Assembly: GCA_003539755.1 (NCBI GenBank)
Contig: DPOH01000070.1
Span: 1 to 15,541, forward strand
Reading direction: 5' to 3'
From: Clostridium sp.
GTDB taxonomy: Bacteria; Bacillota; Clostridia; Clostridiales; Clostridiaceae
DNA: 15,541 bases
Part shown: positions 1-7,169 of the stretch, one piece after another
Layout: each line of letters begins with the position of its first letter
Position numbering within the stretch: position 1 is the first letter of the stretch
Position numbers and translations under genes: made by a program
The notes under the pieces: model-generated
Told to the model about the DNA's origin: nothing
What the model saw: only the letters and a program-made list of their open reading frames with translations
The model's database searches: none

Positions 1-136
1 CATATGATGTTCTGCATTTAATATAATCATCATATATGTTTTTTAAATCTTCTATATTTATATTGTGTTTTTTAATATTTTCTTCTATGCTAGGATATGC
101 TGCTAAAAATTTATGAATGTCAAAAGTGTTTTCCAT
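1..136 (-). CDS. N-terminal part of an unidentified protein, cut by window edge
   Basis: The reverse strand opens with ATG at 136-134 after a purine-rich ribosome binding site (GGAGAGGAGAGG about 9 bases upstream) and stays open for 45 codons to the window edge. The visible residues begin MENTFDIHKFLAAYPSIEEN and continue with a charged, helix-prone stretch containing DLKNIYDDYIKCR. I do not recognise the family with confidence; the short helical lead-in vaguely recalls the start of small RelA/SpoT-type synthetases, but 45 residues cannot decide it. It follows the DUF3800-like gene in the same direction but is separated from it by a terminator, so it is probably its own transcription unit. 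Confidence 0.6.
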   Translation of the reverse strand, partial: MENTFDIHKFLAAYPSIEENIKKHNINIEDLKNIYDDYIKCRTSY

Positions 137-218
137 ATTATGACACCTCTCCTCTCCATATTTATTATAACATGCTAATATATAATTCTCTCAACCACAT
201 TTATCTAAAATAAATAAA

Positions 219-259
219 AAGAGAAAATACTTATTTCATCCCCTTAAGTATTTTCTCTT
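219..259 (-). terminator. Intrinsic terminator after the DUF3800-like gene
   Basis: Arms 219-233 and 245-259 form a perfect 15-bp inverted repeat (AAGAGAAAATACTTA) with an 11-base loop. On the minus strand the stem runs into TTTTTATTTATTTT, as expected of a Rho-independent terminator for the minus-strand gene ending at 315. On the plus strand no T-run follows. Confidence 0.75.
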
Positions 260-314
260 AACTATACCATATTAAAACATACTAAATAAATTTAAAGCAT
301 GATTTTTCAATATT

Positions 315-1247
315 TTATTCACTCAATGCTCTAAATACTATTTTACTGCCTTCACTACTATTTTCCTCTTCAAGCTTTCCCTTAAGTACTCCAATTTCAT
401 TAGTAAGCTCATTTATCTGTTTTTTACTATCATTTATTTTTTCATTCCGCTCTGATAATTCTTGTTTTAATTTAGCAATCTCATCATTCAATCTCTTTAA
501 TATTGTATTCTTATCATTTATTATTTCATCAGCCATATCTAATGCAGCTTCATTAATAACCTTATTCTTTATAACTTCTGAAACTGCCCTTAATTTATCA
601 TTACTTATTAATTTCTTAACTTCCTCTTCTGCACTACTCATATTCTGACACATTAATTTTATTATGTTATCTAAAAGATGAAATACATCAAAACTGAACT
701 TATATACTTCATTATTTCTGCCTGCTACAATAAAGCTGTTAATCTTAGAACCATCAGAGCCTAAATTATGATTTCTTTCACTGTATATATCAAAAAACTG
801 CTGTTTTAAATCCCATTCTGTTATATCCCTTGTATCTTCTGAAATAATTCCTCCACTTGTCATATTTCTCTTAGATATATAGACATTAAATTTTGTAAGA
901 AGATTTTTTGCCACTCTATCATATGATTCTTTTGTTTTCCCAGATGATGTTCTTATACTACTTAAAATTATATTAAACTTTAACTTATCTAAAAACATAG
1001 GTAATGAATCTACCAAACTATTAATAATTTTTTTTCTTGATGAATAAGATTTATATCTTTCATCACTTTCATCTTTACTATATACTTTTTTAAATATGCT
1101 TAGTTTTTTCTCTAATTCTTCTTTTATATGTTCACTTCCATAAAGATTTTCTTCATCAAATACGATTCCAGCCATGCAGAAGTTATCATTTTCACTAAAA
1201 TTCCTGTATCCACTTTCATTAACGACCATAATTAATTTTTTCCCCAT
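315..1247 (-). CDS. DUF3800-like protein with C-terminal coiled coil
   Basis: A 310-residue protein whose N-terminus (LIMVVNESGYRNF, then FCMAGIVFDEEN) matches the pattern of DUF3800 proteins, which open with a hydrophobic strand, D-E-S-G and then a second strand. The middle fits the same fold: a Lys-rich Tyr-containing helix near 104-120, GGIISED at 132-138, and a terminal helix FHLLDNIIK near 189-197 where the family usually has Q-x-A-D-x-x-A. Residues about 244-296 are a heptad-rich charged coiled coil, which I do not regard as usual for the family. The first acidic position of the DESG motif is Asn10 here, so a nuclease-like activity, if the family has one, may be altered or lost. The start is supported by AGGGGAG about 8 bases upstream of ATG. 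Alone between terminators, so probably monocistronic. Family assignment is from pattern recognition only. Confidence 0.55.
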   Translation of the reverse strand: MGKKLIMVVNESGYRNFSENDNFCMAGIVFDEENLYGSEHIKEELEKKLSIFKKVYSKDESDERYKSYSSRKKIINSLVDSLPMFLDKLKFNIILSSIRTSSGKTKESYDRVAKNLLTKFNVYISKRNMTSGGIISEDTRDITEWDLKQQFFDIYSERNHNLGSDGSKINSFIVAGRNNEVYKFSFDVFHLLDNIIKLMCQNMSSAEEEVKKLISNDKLRAVSEVIKNKVINEAALDMADEIINDKNTILKRLNDEIAKLKQELSERNEKINDSKKQINELTNEIGVLKGKLEEENSSEGSKIVFRALSE

Positions 1248-1747
1248 AAATGTATTTCTCCCCTTTTCAATAAATAATTTTAAAAAATTTATTTTTTGAT
1301 TATCCCATAATTATTCTGCTTGGTTTTATATTTAGATAATAAGTCTGTTAAACATATACATTGCTTCTTCTACAGTAAATAATACGTATACAAAACAAAC
1401 CCTTTATTATGTTTATCACTAAAATATTAATAATTATGTATACTTGAATACGATTAATAATTAATGTGAAAACTCATACTCTAACCTATTATATGTTATA
1501 AAACTTTATAAATAGAACTAAATTTAAATTTTTATTTTATAATAAAGAATAATCCACTTTATTAAGTATAATACAAAAAGTAAATATTTTCCATATTTTT
1601 CTATTTGTATTTTATTTATTATAATGATTGTTTACTCACTTATATCTAATTATTTTTTAGTGCTATCCACTATTCCCCTATTATTAATTTTAATTCTGCA
1701 TTGGATTATAATTATATTTTATACAAAAAATAGCAGGATTTCTCCTG
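1248..1747. other. 500-bp intergenic region with a possible decayed coding tail
   Basis: Very AT-rich spacer between the end of the threonine operon and the DUF3800-like gene. The thr terminator occupies its right edge. At 1289-1403 the minus strand reads like the end of a protein interrupted by one frameshift (separate entry). Elsewhere I see only AT-rich sequence with stops in every frame and no convincing promoter, RNA gene or repeat. Confidence 0.5.
1289..1403 (-). pseudogene. Possible frameshifted C-terminal scrap of an unidentified gene
   Basis: On the minus strand, codons from 1403 to 1335 read RVCFVYVLFTVEEAMYMF followed by NRLII and then TAA (1334-1332). Skipping one base lets the frame continue as KYKTKQNNYGIIKK to a TAA at 1291-1289. 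Both halves have protein-like composition rather than the Asn/Lys/Ile/stop mixture typical of AT-rich spacer, and together they look like the tail of one decayed gene. No start codon with a ribosome binding site precedes it. The family is not recognised. The evidence is compositional only and could be chance. Confidence 0.25.
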
Positions 1748-1752
1748 CTATT
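1729..1752 (-). terminator. Terminator of the threonine operon
   Basis: Arms AATAGCAGGA (1729-1738) and TCCTGCTATT (1743-1752) form a perfect 10-bp stem with a 4-base loop that reads GAAA on the minus strand, followed there by TTTTTTGTAT. The stop codon of the ACT-domain gene (TAG, 1750-1748) lies inside the stem, so translation termination and transcription termination overlap closely. Confidence 0.85.
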
Positions 1753-2185
1753 CCATTCCTATGAATTCAACTTTTTCTATATTATTTAGATTTGTGAGTC
1801 CATCAGTAAGTGTCTTTAAATCCCCATCTACAGTAGATAGATCTATAGTTATGCTAAGGTTGGCATACCCATTTAAAGGAATACCTTGATTTATTGTAAG
1901 AATATCTCCTCCTACACTAGCAATGTAATTACTAATATTAGATAAAACACCCTTTTCATTTTTTAAAATCATATTATATGTAACTTTTCTTCCTTCTGAA
2001 GTTTCTGAAAAGTCAAATACATGGTCCTTATACTTATAGTAAACACTTCTACTTATTCCAGCCTGCTTTACAGCTTCTGTTATTTCTTTAACTTTTCCAT
2101 CTTTTAATAGTTTTTTAGCAAAAAGAACTTTTTCATAAACATCAGGTAAAACCCTCTTATCTATAACCAAGTAATTTCCACTCAT
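1748..2185 (-). CDS. pheB: ACT domain-containing protein of the PheB/UPF0735 type
   Basis: A 145-residue cytoplasmic protein. Residues 1-60 contain a short helix-turn-helix-like region (VKEITEAVKQAGISRSVYYK, about 32-51). Residues about 68-144 are an ACT domain: YNMILKNEKGVLSNISNYIA, then GGDILTINQGIPLNG, ending in an I-x-x-V-E-F strand. ACT domains bind small ligands, usually amino acids. This architecture is that of the UPF0735/PheB proteins, often found beside hom/thrB or pheA. It is the last gene of the thrC-thrB operon: its ATG overlaps the thrB stop by one base (TAATG), implying translational coupling. A role in sensing threonine or a related amino acid is inference from context; pheB is the B. 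subtilis name and does not prove a role in phenylalanine synthesis. Confidence 0.85.
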   Translation of the reverse strand: MSGNYLVIDKRVLPDVYEKVLFAKKLLKDGKVKEITEAVKQAGISRSVYYKYKDHVFDFSETSEGRKVTYNMILKNEKGVLSNISNYIASVGGDILTINQGIPLNGYANLSITIDLSTVDGDLKTLTDGLTNLNNIEKVEFIGME

Positions 2186-3081
2186 TAGTTATCACCCTTT
2201 ACTATGGTTGCCCCTTCACTATCCAAAGATAATTCCAATACTTCCCATTTTAAGTTTTCTAAATTTAAAAATTCTTTAAGCTTATTGCTAAAACGCATAT
2301 CCTTTTCGTCGATAATCGCCATGATTGTAGGGCCAGCCCCACTAAGGTAACATCCATATGCACCTAATTCATAGCTCTTATTATACACCTTTTCAAAACC
2401 AGGAATCAACTTACTTCTGTAATTTTGATGAAAGGCATCTTTACATGCATGTTTTATTAATTCATGCTTTCCACTTGCAAAACTTGCAACCATTAGTGCA
2501 GCCCTTGAAACATTATAAACCCCATCTTTCATACTTATGGCTTTTGGCACTACAGATCTTGCCTTCTCAGTAGATAGTCTAAAGTCAGGCACTATAGAAA
2601 CAAATTTTAATCCTTTAGAAACATCAACCTTATCGTAGTATGTTTTCTTATCCTCCATTACAGCAACTATCATGCCCCCTAAGATAGCTGGTGCAACATT
2701 ATCAGGATGTCCTTCTATTTCTACGGCCATATCTAGTAATTCATCTTTAGAAAATCTTCCACCAAGAATCTCGTTAGCTCCCATGAGTCCCCCAACTATA
2801 CATGTAGAGCTGCTTCCAAGACCTCTTGATATTGGTACATCTTGTTTTACTTCACTTATTTCTAATCCTTTGATTTTATAACCCGCTTTGTCAAAGCATA
2901 ATTTCATTGCTTTGTAAATTATATTTTCTTCATTGCAAAATTCTTTATCTATCCCCCTAAATTTTAAACCTTCATCTAATTCCCTGAATTCAAATTCATT
3001 ATATAATGTAAGTCCAATACCTAATGAATCAAATCCAGGCCCCATATTTGCCGATGTAGCTGGTACTCTAACCTTTATCAT
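2185..3081 (-). CDS. thrB: Homoserine kinase
   Basis: Phosphorylates L-homoserine with ATP to O-phospho-L-homoserine, the substrate of threonine synthase. At 298 residues it has the normal length for this GHMP-family kinase. It carries the N-terminal VRVPATSANMGPGFDSLG segment (4-21), the ATP-binding glycine/serine loop PISRGLGSSS (83-92), EGHPDNVAPAILGG (about 123-136), and a C-terminal SGAGPT motif (GCYLSGAGPTIMAI). The start ATG at 3081 has GAAGG about 8 bases upstream. It lies 22 bases behind thrC and overlaps the next gene by one base, so it is the middle gene of a three-gene operon. Confidence 0.96.
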   Translation of the reverse strand: MIKVRVPATSANMGPGFDSLGIGLTLYNEFEFRELDEGLKFRGIDKEFCNEENIIYKAMKLCFDKAGYKIKGLEISEVKQDVPISRGLGSSSTCIVGGLMGANEILGGRFSKDELLDMAVEIEGHPDNVAPAILGGMIVAVMEDKKTYYDKVDVSKGLKFVSIVPDFRLSTEKARSVVPKAISMKDGVYNVSRAALMVASFASGKHELIKHACKDAFHQNYRSKLIPGFEKVYNKSYELGAYGCYLSGAGPTIMAIIDEKDMRFSNKLKEFLNLENLKWEVLELSLDSEGATIVKGDN

Positions 3082-3103
3082 CTCTAATACCTTCTTTAAA
3101 AAA

Positions 3104-4561
3104 TTATTTATCTAAGAAAGATACTAGTGCTTGTTTCATCTCAGTCTTATCCCATACTTCATCATGTAAAACTTCTGCTTTCTCTAATGAAGCTAAATTA
3201 GCTGGAATTACTTCACCAGTTGCTTCTGATAATTTATTTAACACTTCAAAATCATCCACACCTTCTACATCAATATTAAGTGCATTACATATGCTTCTTG
3301 GGAACTTAAATGGACTTGCAGTTGATACTATTAAAGCTGGTTTATCATCTTTAGTTTCATCCACATATTTCTTTTTAACTGTATATGCTACAGCTGTATG
3401 TGTATCCATAACATACTTATCTTTTTCATATACTTCTTTTATTGATTCATAAACTTCTTCAGTCGTTGCGTAATTTCCATAGAATTCCTTAGTGAACTCT
3501 CTCATTTTGTCATCAACTTTATATACTCCATCATTCTTTAATTCATCCATAAGCTGTGTTACTTTTTCTGAATTTCTTCCACATGCTTCATATAAAAGTC
3601 TTTCTAAATTTGATGAAACTAAAATATCCATAGATGGAGATTCTGTAAGAATAAGTTCTCTCTTCTTATCATATACACCAGTTTCAAAGAAATCAGTTAA
3701 CACTTTATTCTCATTTGATGCACATATGAATTTATCTATAGGAAGTCCCATCTGTTTAGCATAATATCCTGCTAATATATTTCCAAAGTTTCCTGTTGGT
3801 ACAACAACATTAATAGGATCATCTAATTTTACTTTTCCTTGATTTACTAAATTAAAATATCCATAGAAATAATAAACTATTTGAGGTACAAGTCTTCCAA
3901 TGTTAATTGAGTTTGCAGATGATAGGATATAGCCCTTATCCTTTAATCCTGCTCTGAAATCAGTATCCCCAAAGATTTCCTTAACTCCTGTCTGCGCATC
4001 ATCGAAATTGCCCCTTATTCCAATGACTTTTACATTATTCCCCTTCTGGCTGACCATTTGTTTTTCCTGAATAGGACTTACACCATTCTTTGGATAATAC
4101 ACAACTACTTTAAATTCATCAACACCTGCAAATCCCTCAAGTGCAGCCTTTCCAGTATCTCCTGATGTAGCAGTAAGTATTGTGATATCTTCTTTTATTC
4201 CTTTAAGCTTTTTAGCTCTTTTCATTATTTGTGGTAAAAACAACAATGCTGCATCTTTAAACGCACATGTTGGTCCATGATATAATTCTAAAAAGTTATT
4301 TCTTACTTTTACATTGAATCTGCCTTTATATGCATCATTTATAGCCCCCATTAATTCTGCATCATCAATATCAGTAAAATATTCATTGATAACTTTAAAA
4401 GCCAGTTCTTCATATTTTATAGAAGTGTTTGTCTTTAAGCTATCATATATTTTAGGAAATTCATCTGGAACGTATAGCCCTCCGTCCTTTGAAATTCCAT
4501 TAATAATTGCGTTGGCTGAAGCTATACTTTTTTCTAAGCCCCTAGTACTTCTAAACTTCAT
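3104..4561 (-). CDS. thrC: Threonine synthase
   Basis: PLP-dependent enzyme converting O-phospho-L-homoserine to L-threonine. At 485 residues it belongs to the longer threonine synthase class. The N-terminus (MKFRSTRG, then ISKDGGLYVPDEFP) is typical. The Schiff-base lysine is Lys102 in HGPTCAFKDAAL (95-106), and the phosphate-binding loop is TATSGDTGKAA (130-140). TGNFGNILAGYYAK in the middle is also characteristic. The start ATG at 4561 is preceded by GAGGTGAG. It is first in the thrC-thrB-ACT operon; homoserine dehydrogenase is not in the window. The leader is short (about 80 bases from the proposed promoter) and shows no T-box or obvious attenuator. Confidence 0.97.
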   Translation of the reverse strand: MKFRSTRGLEKSIASANAIINGISKDGGLYVPDEFPKIYDSLKTNTSIKYEELAFKVINEYFTDIDDAELMGAINDAYKGRFNVKVRNNFLELYHGPTCAFKDAALLFLPQIMKRAKKLKGIKEDITILTATSGDTGKAALEGFAGVDEFKVVVYYPKNGVSPIQEKQMVSQKGNNVKVIGIRGNFDDAQTGVKEIFGDTDFRAGLKDKGYILSSANSINIGRLVPQIVYYFYGYFNLVNQGKVKLDDPINVVVPTGNFGNILAGYYAKQMGLPIDKFICASNENKVLTDFFETGVYDKKRELILTESPSMDILVSSNLERLLYEACGRNSEKVTQLMDELKNDGVYKVDDKMREFTKEFYGNYATTEEVYESIKEVYEKDKYVMDTHTAVAYTVKKKYVDETKDDKPALIVSTASPFKFPRSICNALNIDVEGVDDFEVLNKLSEATGEVIPANLASLEKAEVLHDEVWDKTEMKQALVSFLDK

Positions 4562-4650
4562 TTAACTCACCTCAAATTTATATTAGCTACAAAATTATAT
4601 ATACATATCGACAAAATAAAGTATATATGAACATATTCTACCTGTAATCT

Positions 4651-4679
4651 ATATTATCATGTATCCAACCTATAAACAA
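4651..4679 (-). promoter_or_regulatory. Candidate sigma-A promoter of the thr operon
   Basis: On the minus strand TTGTTT (4679-4674) and TAATAT (4656-4651) are separated by 17 bases, placing a start site about 80 bases before the thrC ATG. It is the best -35/-10 pair I find upstream of thrC, but AT-rich sequence yields such pairs by chance. Confidence 0.4.
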
Positions 4680-4711
4680 GTGTTTTTCCTTAGAATACAC
4701 AAATAAGTTTT

Positions 4712-4846
4712 TTACAAATTAATATTTATATCGCCAAAAAATTGTCTTATAGATTTTTTGTCTCTATTTTCTTTAATTATTAACATAAAAAATTCAATTA
4801 ATATCCTTAAATATTTCAAATTTAGTGCAGCATAATATAAAAACAT
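4712..4846 (-). CDS. Possible small protein or gene remnant, function unknown
   Basis: The minus strand is open for 56 codons between stops at 4885-4883 and 4714-4712. From the first ATG (4846) it encodes 44 residues, MFLYYAALNLKYLRILIEFF followed by MLIIKENRDKKSIRQFFGD and ININ-L. The first half is hydrophobic and could be one membrane helix; the second half is basic. No good ribosome binding site precedes the ATG and codons before it remain open (KKSNVFDE), so it may be the tail of a decayed gene rather than a complete one. It sits 22 bases behind the DUF6414-like gene and upstream of the thrC promoter. The composition is protein-like for such AT-rich DNA, but nothing identifies a family. 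Confidence 0.3.
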   Translation of the reverse strand: MFLYYAALNLKYLRILIEFFMLIIKENRDKKSIRQFFGDININL

Positions 4847-4868
4847 TTCATCAAATACATTTGATTTT

Positions 4869-5807
4869 TTACATATAAATATTTAGCGGCATAATCTGAA
4901 TTCCTGATTTATTAATTCTTAAATCAGGGCATTCAGGAATCATTATCCCATTTTTCTTCAAACATTCTAATAGAGGCTTACACATTTCAAAACAATTTTC
5001 ATAAAATTTTTCCTGTCCAGTCTTCCTTAAAAGACTTATATCATCTTCCTCTTCCTTGCATGTCTTAATCACTTTTCCAATTACTTTGCAATGGCAATTT
5101 ATCTTATCAAACACGTTACATGTATTATTCATAAAGTAATTTTTGTTTATTGTAAGTACTGCTCTTCCATTACCTACTTTCATAATTAAATCCTGTGTAT
5201 TATTACAGTTTAAAATTGACTTGAGATAAGTAAGCATTTTTTGAATCATTTCAAATTTCATTTTACCATTACATTCTTTTGTAAGTTCATTTAAATAATC
5301 GCATCCAAAAATTTCTATAAGATTCATTAATGTCTCTACAAAGCTTAATACACCAGAACTTGTAATTGTACCTTCCAATTCTATTAAATCTCCAACCTCT
5401 ACATTATCATTTTCTATATCATCAACTTCTTTACGATGAAGTTCATTATGCTCATTAAAATAACTCATTAAATTTCCATTTAAAACAAAGGTGGTAAAAG
5501 TAGTCTGTATTTTTTGTTCTTCATGGACAAATCTTCTTGCTCCTATATTTTTATCATAGTGATGATGCTCTAAATTATTGTTAGAATCAAACTGATTTCT
5601 GTCTTTGAAACCTTCCCTTTCTATTCTTGTGAGACTTCCTTGATTGGTGCTTTCAATTTTGTCTCCTTCTTTCATACCAGCTTCTATAGCTCTATCCACA
5701 GCTTTTGTAAGTGTAATTGTTTCTATGTACCCAGTAAGAACTAATGATGCCAGATTTTTAACTAATGTATCATCTAGATAAACAAGTATATCAAAAGGAT
5801 TTTCCAT
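4869..5807 (-). CDS. DUF6414-like protein of unknown function
   Basis: A 312-residue soluble protein with no signal peptide or membrane helix. Features resembling the DUF6414 family: the opening VYLDDTLVKNLASL (9-22), the STNQGS segment (53-58) after a short helix, the QTTFTTFVLNG stretch, the beta-rich NVEVGDLIELEGTI, and an end reading IMPLNIYM where the family ends in P-L-x-I-Y. Between them are a charged linker rich in Asn and His, and a C-terminal half with several Cys residues (INCHCKVIGKVIKTC and ENCFEMCKP). The frame is open upstream to a TTG at 5822, but that TTG overlaps the ribosome binding site AAAGGAG, so ATG at 5807 is the start. The gene is divergent from the hydrolase across a repeat-bearing spacer. 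Its function is unknown to me, and the family call rests on remembered motifs. Confidence 0.6.
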   Translation of the reverse strand: MENPFDILVYLDDTLVKNLASLVLTGYIETITLTKAVDRAIEAGMKEGDKIESTNQGSLTRIEREGFKDRNQFDSNNNLEHHHYDKNIGARRFVHEEQKIQTTFTTFVLNGNLMSYFNEHNELHRKEVDDIENDNVEVGDLIELEGTITSSGVLSFVETLMNLIEIFGCDYLNELTKECNGKMKFEMIQKMLTYLKSILNCNNTQDLIMKVGNGRAVLTINKNYFMNNTCNVFDKINCHCKVIGKVIKTCKEEEDDISLLRKTGQEKFYENCFEMCKPLLECLKKNGIMIPECPDLRINKSGIQIMPLNIYM

Positions 5808-5877
5808 TGCGTCTCCTTTCAAAGAATTGCTCTATATATATTAATATTAATTATTGAAATAAAATATTAATAGTTTA

Positions 5878-6019
5878 TAAGGAAACTCGACTCATATGCA
5901 TTCGCTGAGTAAGTTCTACTATCCAAAAACAAGTTTTGGAGTATCACTTAAGGAAACTCGACTCATATGCATTCGCTGAGTAAGTTCTACCAACCAAAAA
6001 TAAATTTTGGAGTGTCACT
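5878..6019 (+). repeat. Two tandem copies of a 71-bp hairpin-forming repeat
   Basis: Copies at 5878-5948 and 5949-6019 are perfectly head to tail, each starting TAAGGAAACTCGACTC and ending in TCACT; the first 42 bases are identical. Each can form ACTCA/TGAGT (11-base loop) and a longer imperfect hairpin, TAAGT/ACTTA outside and CCAAAA/TTTTGG inside. Differences between copies fall mostly in the hairpin loop (ACAAG versus ATAAA) or in the bulge. One stem change (GTA to GTG opposite TAC) still pairs as U-G if the plus strand is the RNA. The period of 71 is not a multiple of 3. A 27-codon frame (MHSLSKFYYPKTSFGVSL and on) runs from ATG at 5896 into copy 2, and the minus strand is also open (VSLSDTPKLVFG), so coding is ambiguous. 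It lies between divergent genes and is probably a dispersed intergenic element or small structured RNA. Confidence 0.8.
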
Positions 6020-6063
6020 TAAAATTACAATTTTCTTACTTTTTCAAATGATTAACCGTCACA

Positions 6064-6072
6064 TGATATAAT
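6064..6072 (+). promoter_or_regulatory. Extended -10 promoter of the hydrolase gene
   Basis: TGATATAAT matches the extended -10 consensus (TGnTATAAT) exactly. No strong -35 lies 17 bases upstream, which fits extended -10 promoters. It lies about 90 bases before the GTG start and downstream of the 71-bp repeats, so the repeats would not be in the hydrolase mRNA. Confidence 0.5.
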
Positions 6073-6161
6073 ATTTATGTTATATATGTATTTATATAGA
6101 CTTTATATTCACAAAATATTATATATACAATTTAAAATTTACTTATGAGGGGGCGATATTT

Positions 6162-7136
6162 GTGAAGAAATTTTTTAAACGTCTGATAATTCTTATACTT
6201 GTTGCTGTTATTGCTGTGGGTGCAATTTTTCATAAACGTATACTTTTAGGTTATGGAATTGCTGAAAAGTATATTTCCTTAAAAGATGAGATACCAAATA
6301 CTAAAAATGTTGATATCACATCAATTTCAAATTCCATGAATTACAAAGATATTGTTTATAAAGATACTAATGGAGTGAAGCTGACTCTTGATATATATAG
6401 TCCACTTAAGAATGTATACAAAAAATCTCCTGTAATATTGTATGTACATGGTGGAAGCTGGGTATATGGAGACAAATCTCTTCCTGAAGTATTAACACCT
6501 GTTTTAGATACTTTCAGAGATCAGGGATATACAATCATAAGTACATCTTATGAACTTATGAGAAATAAAGAAGATTTTAACAAACAAGTCTGTGATGTTA
6601 AGGATACTATAAGATGGATTTACAAGAATGCAGATACTTATAATTTTGATACTGATGAAATAGGCATGATTGGTTTTTCTTCTGGTGCCCACTTATCACT
6701 TATGGCTGCTTACAGCCCAAATGATGACTTTACTGATGATACATCTTTAAGTTCATATCCTTCAAAAGTTAAATATCTTGTTGATTTTGCAGGACCTACA
6801 GATTTAAGTCTTCTTAATACAACTAATTTAAATTTTGATTTAAACAAAGTATTTTCTTCAGTTAGAAACAGAGAATCTGTTATAAATAAATTTAATCCTA
6901 TAAATTATGTAAGCAAGGATGATCCAAATACACTTATTATTCATAGTAAATCTGATAAAACTGTTCCATTTGAAAGCGCAGAAAAGCTTTATGAAAAGTG
7001 CCAGGAAGAAAATTCAAAAGCAGAATTTATTGCTTTAAACAATTCTGGTCATGATTTAAGCGGAATCTCAAGTGATGATATTGTTGCTATATCAAAGGGA
7101 CTATTTATGTTTATAGTTTCTAATTCACCACTATAG
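6162..7136 (+). CDS. Membrane-anchored alpha/beta hydrolase (esterase/lipase type)
   Basis: A 324-residue serine hydrolase of the HGG esterase/lipase group. Residues 1-7 are basic (MKKFFKR) and 8-23 form a hydrophobic segment, so it is likely an uncleaved signal anchor with the catalytic domain outside the cell. The oxyanion-hole motif is HGGSW (96-100), the nucleophile elbow is GFSSG (171-175, Ser173), the acid is probably Asp265 in SKSDKTVP, and the histidine is His297 in NSGHD. All triad members are in the usual order and spacing, so it should be active. The substrate is unknown; acetyl-ester or short-chain ester cleavage is typical of the group. The start is GTG at 6162 with GAGGGGG about 8 bases upstream. 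It is the only clear plus-strand gene, and its own promoter and terminator suggest it is monocistronic. Confidence 0.9.
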   Translation: MKKFFKRLIILILVAVIAVGAIFHKRILLGYGIAEKYISLKDEIPNTKNVDITSISNSMNYKDIVYKDTNGVKLTLDIYSPLKNVYKKSPVILYVHGGSWVYGDKSLPEVLTPVLDTFRDQGYTIISTSYELMRNKEDFNKQVCDVKDTIRWIYKNADTYNFDTDEIGMIGFSSGAHLSLMAAYSPNDDFTDDTSLSSYPSKVKYLVDFAGPTDLSLLNTTNLNFDLNKVFSSVRNRESVINKFNPINYVSKDDPNTLIIHSKSDKTVPFESAEKLYEKCQEENSKAEFIALNNSGHDLSGISSDDIVAISKGLFMFIVSNSPL

Positions 7137-7169
7137 TTTCTTTAATAATTGTTTTTAAAATGATAATAC

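Noticed and set aside
2358..3115. Plus-strand open frames opposite thrB
   Set aside because: They are antisense to an unmistakable homoserine kinase gene, lack ribosome binding sites and resemble no family.
4562..4680. T-box or amino acid riboswitch before thrC
   Set aside because: The leader is short and AT-rich, with no T-box consensus, specifier stem or terminator/antiterminator pair.
4850..4865. Terminator behind the DUF6414-like gene
   Set aside because: The ATCAAA/TTTGAT hairpin is only 6 bp of A/T-rich stem and its adjacent T-run is on the plus strand, whereas the gene is on the minus strand.
5896..5979. 27-residue peptide gene (MHSLSKFYYPKTSFGVSL start) within the tandem repeat
   Set aside because: The reading frame crosses the copy boundary, the 71-bp period shifts frame, the opposite strand is equally open, and the candidate ribosome binding site is spaced too far from the ATG. 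Structure explains the copy differences better.
5878..6019. CRISPR array
   Set aside because: Only two units, directly adjacent with no spacers, and the unit is 71 bp with divergence inside the repeat itself.
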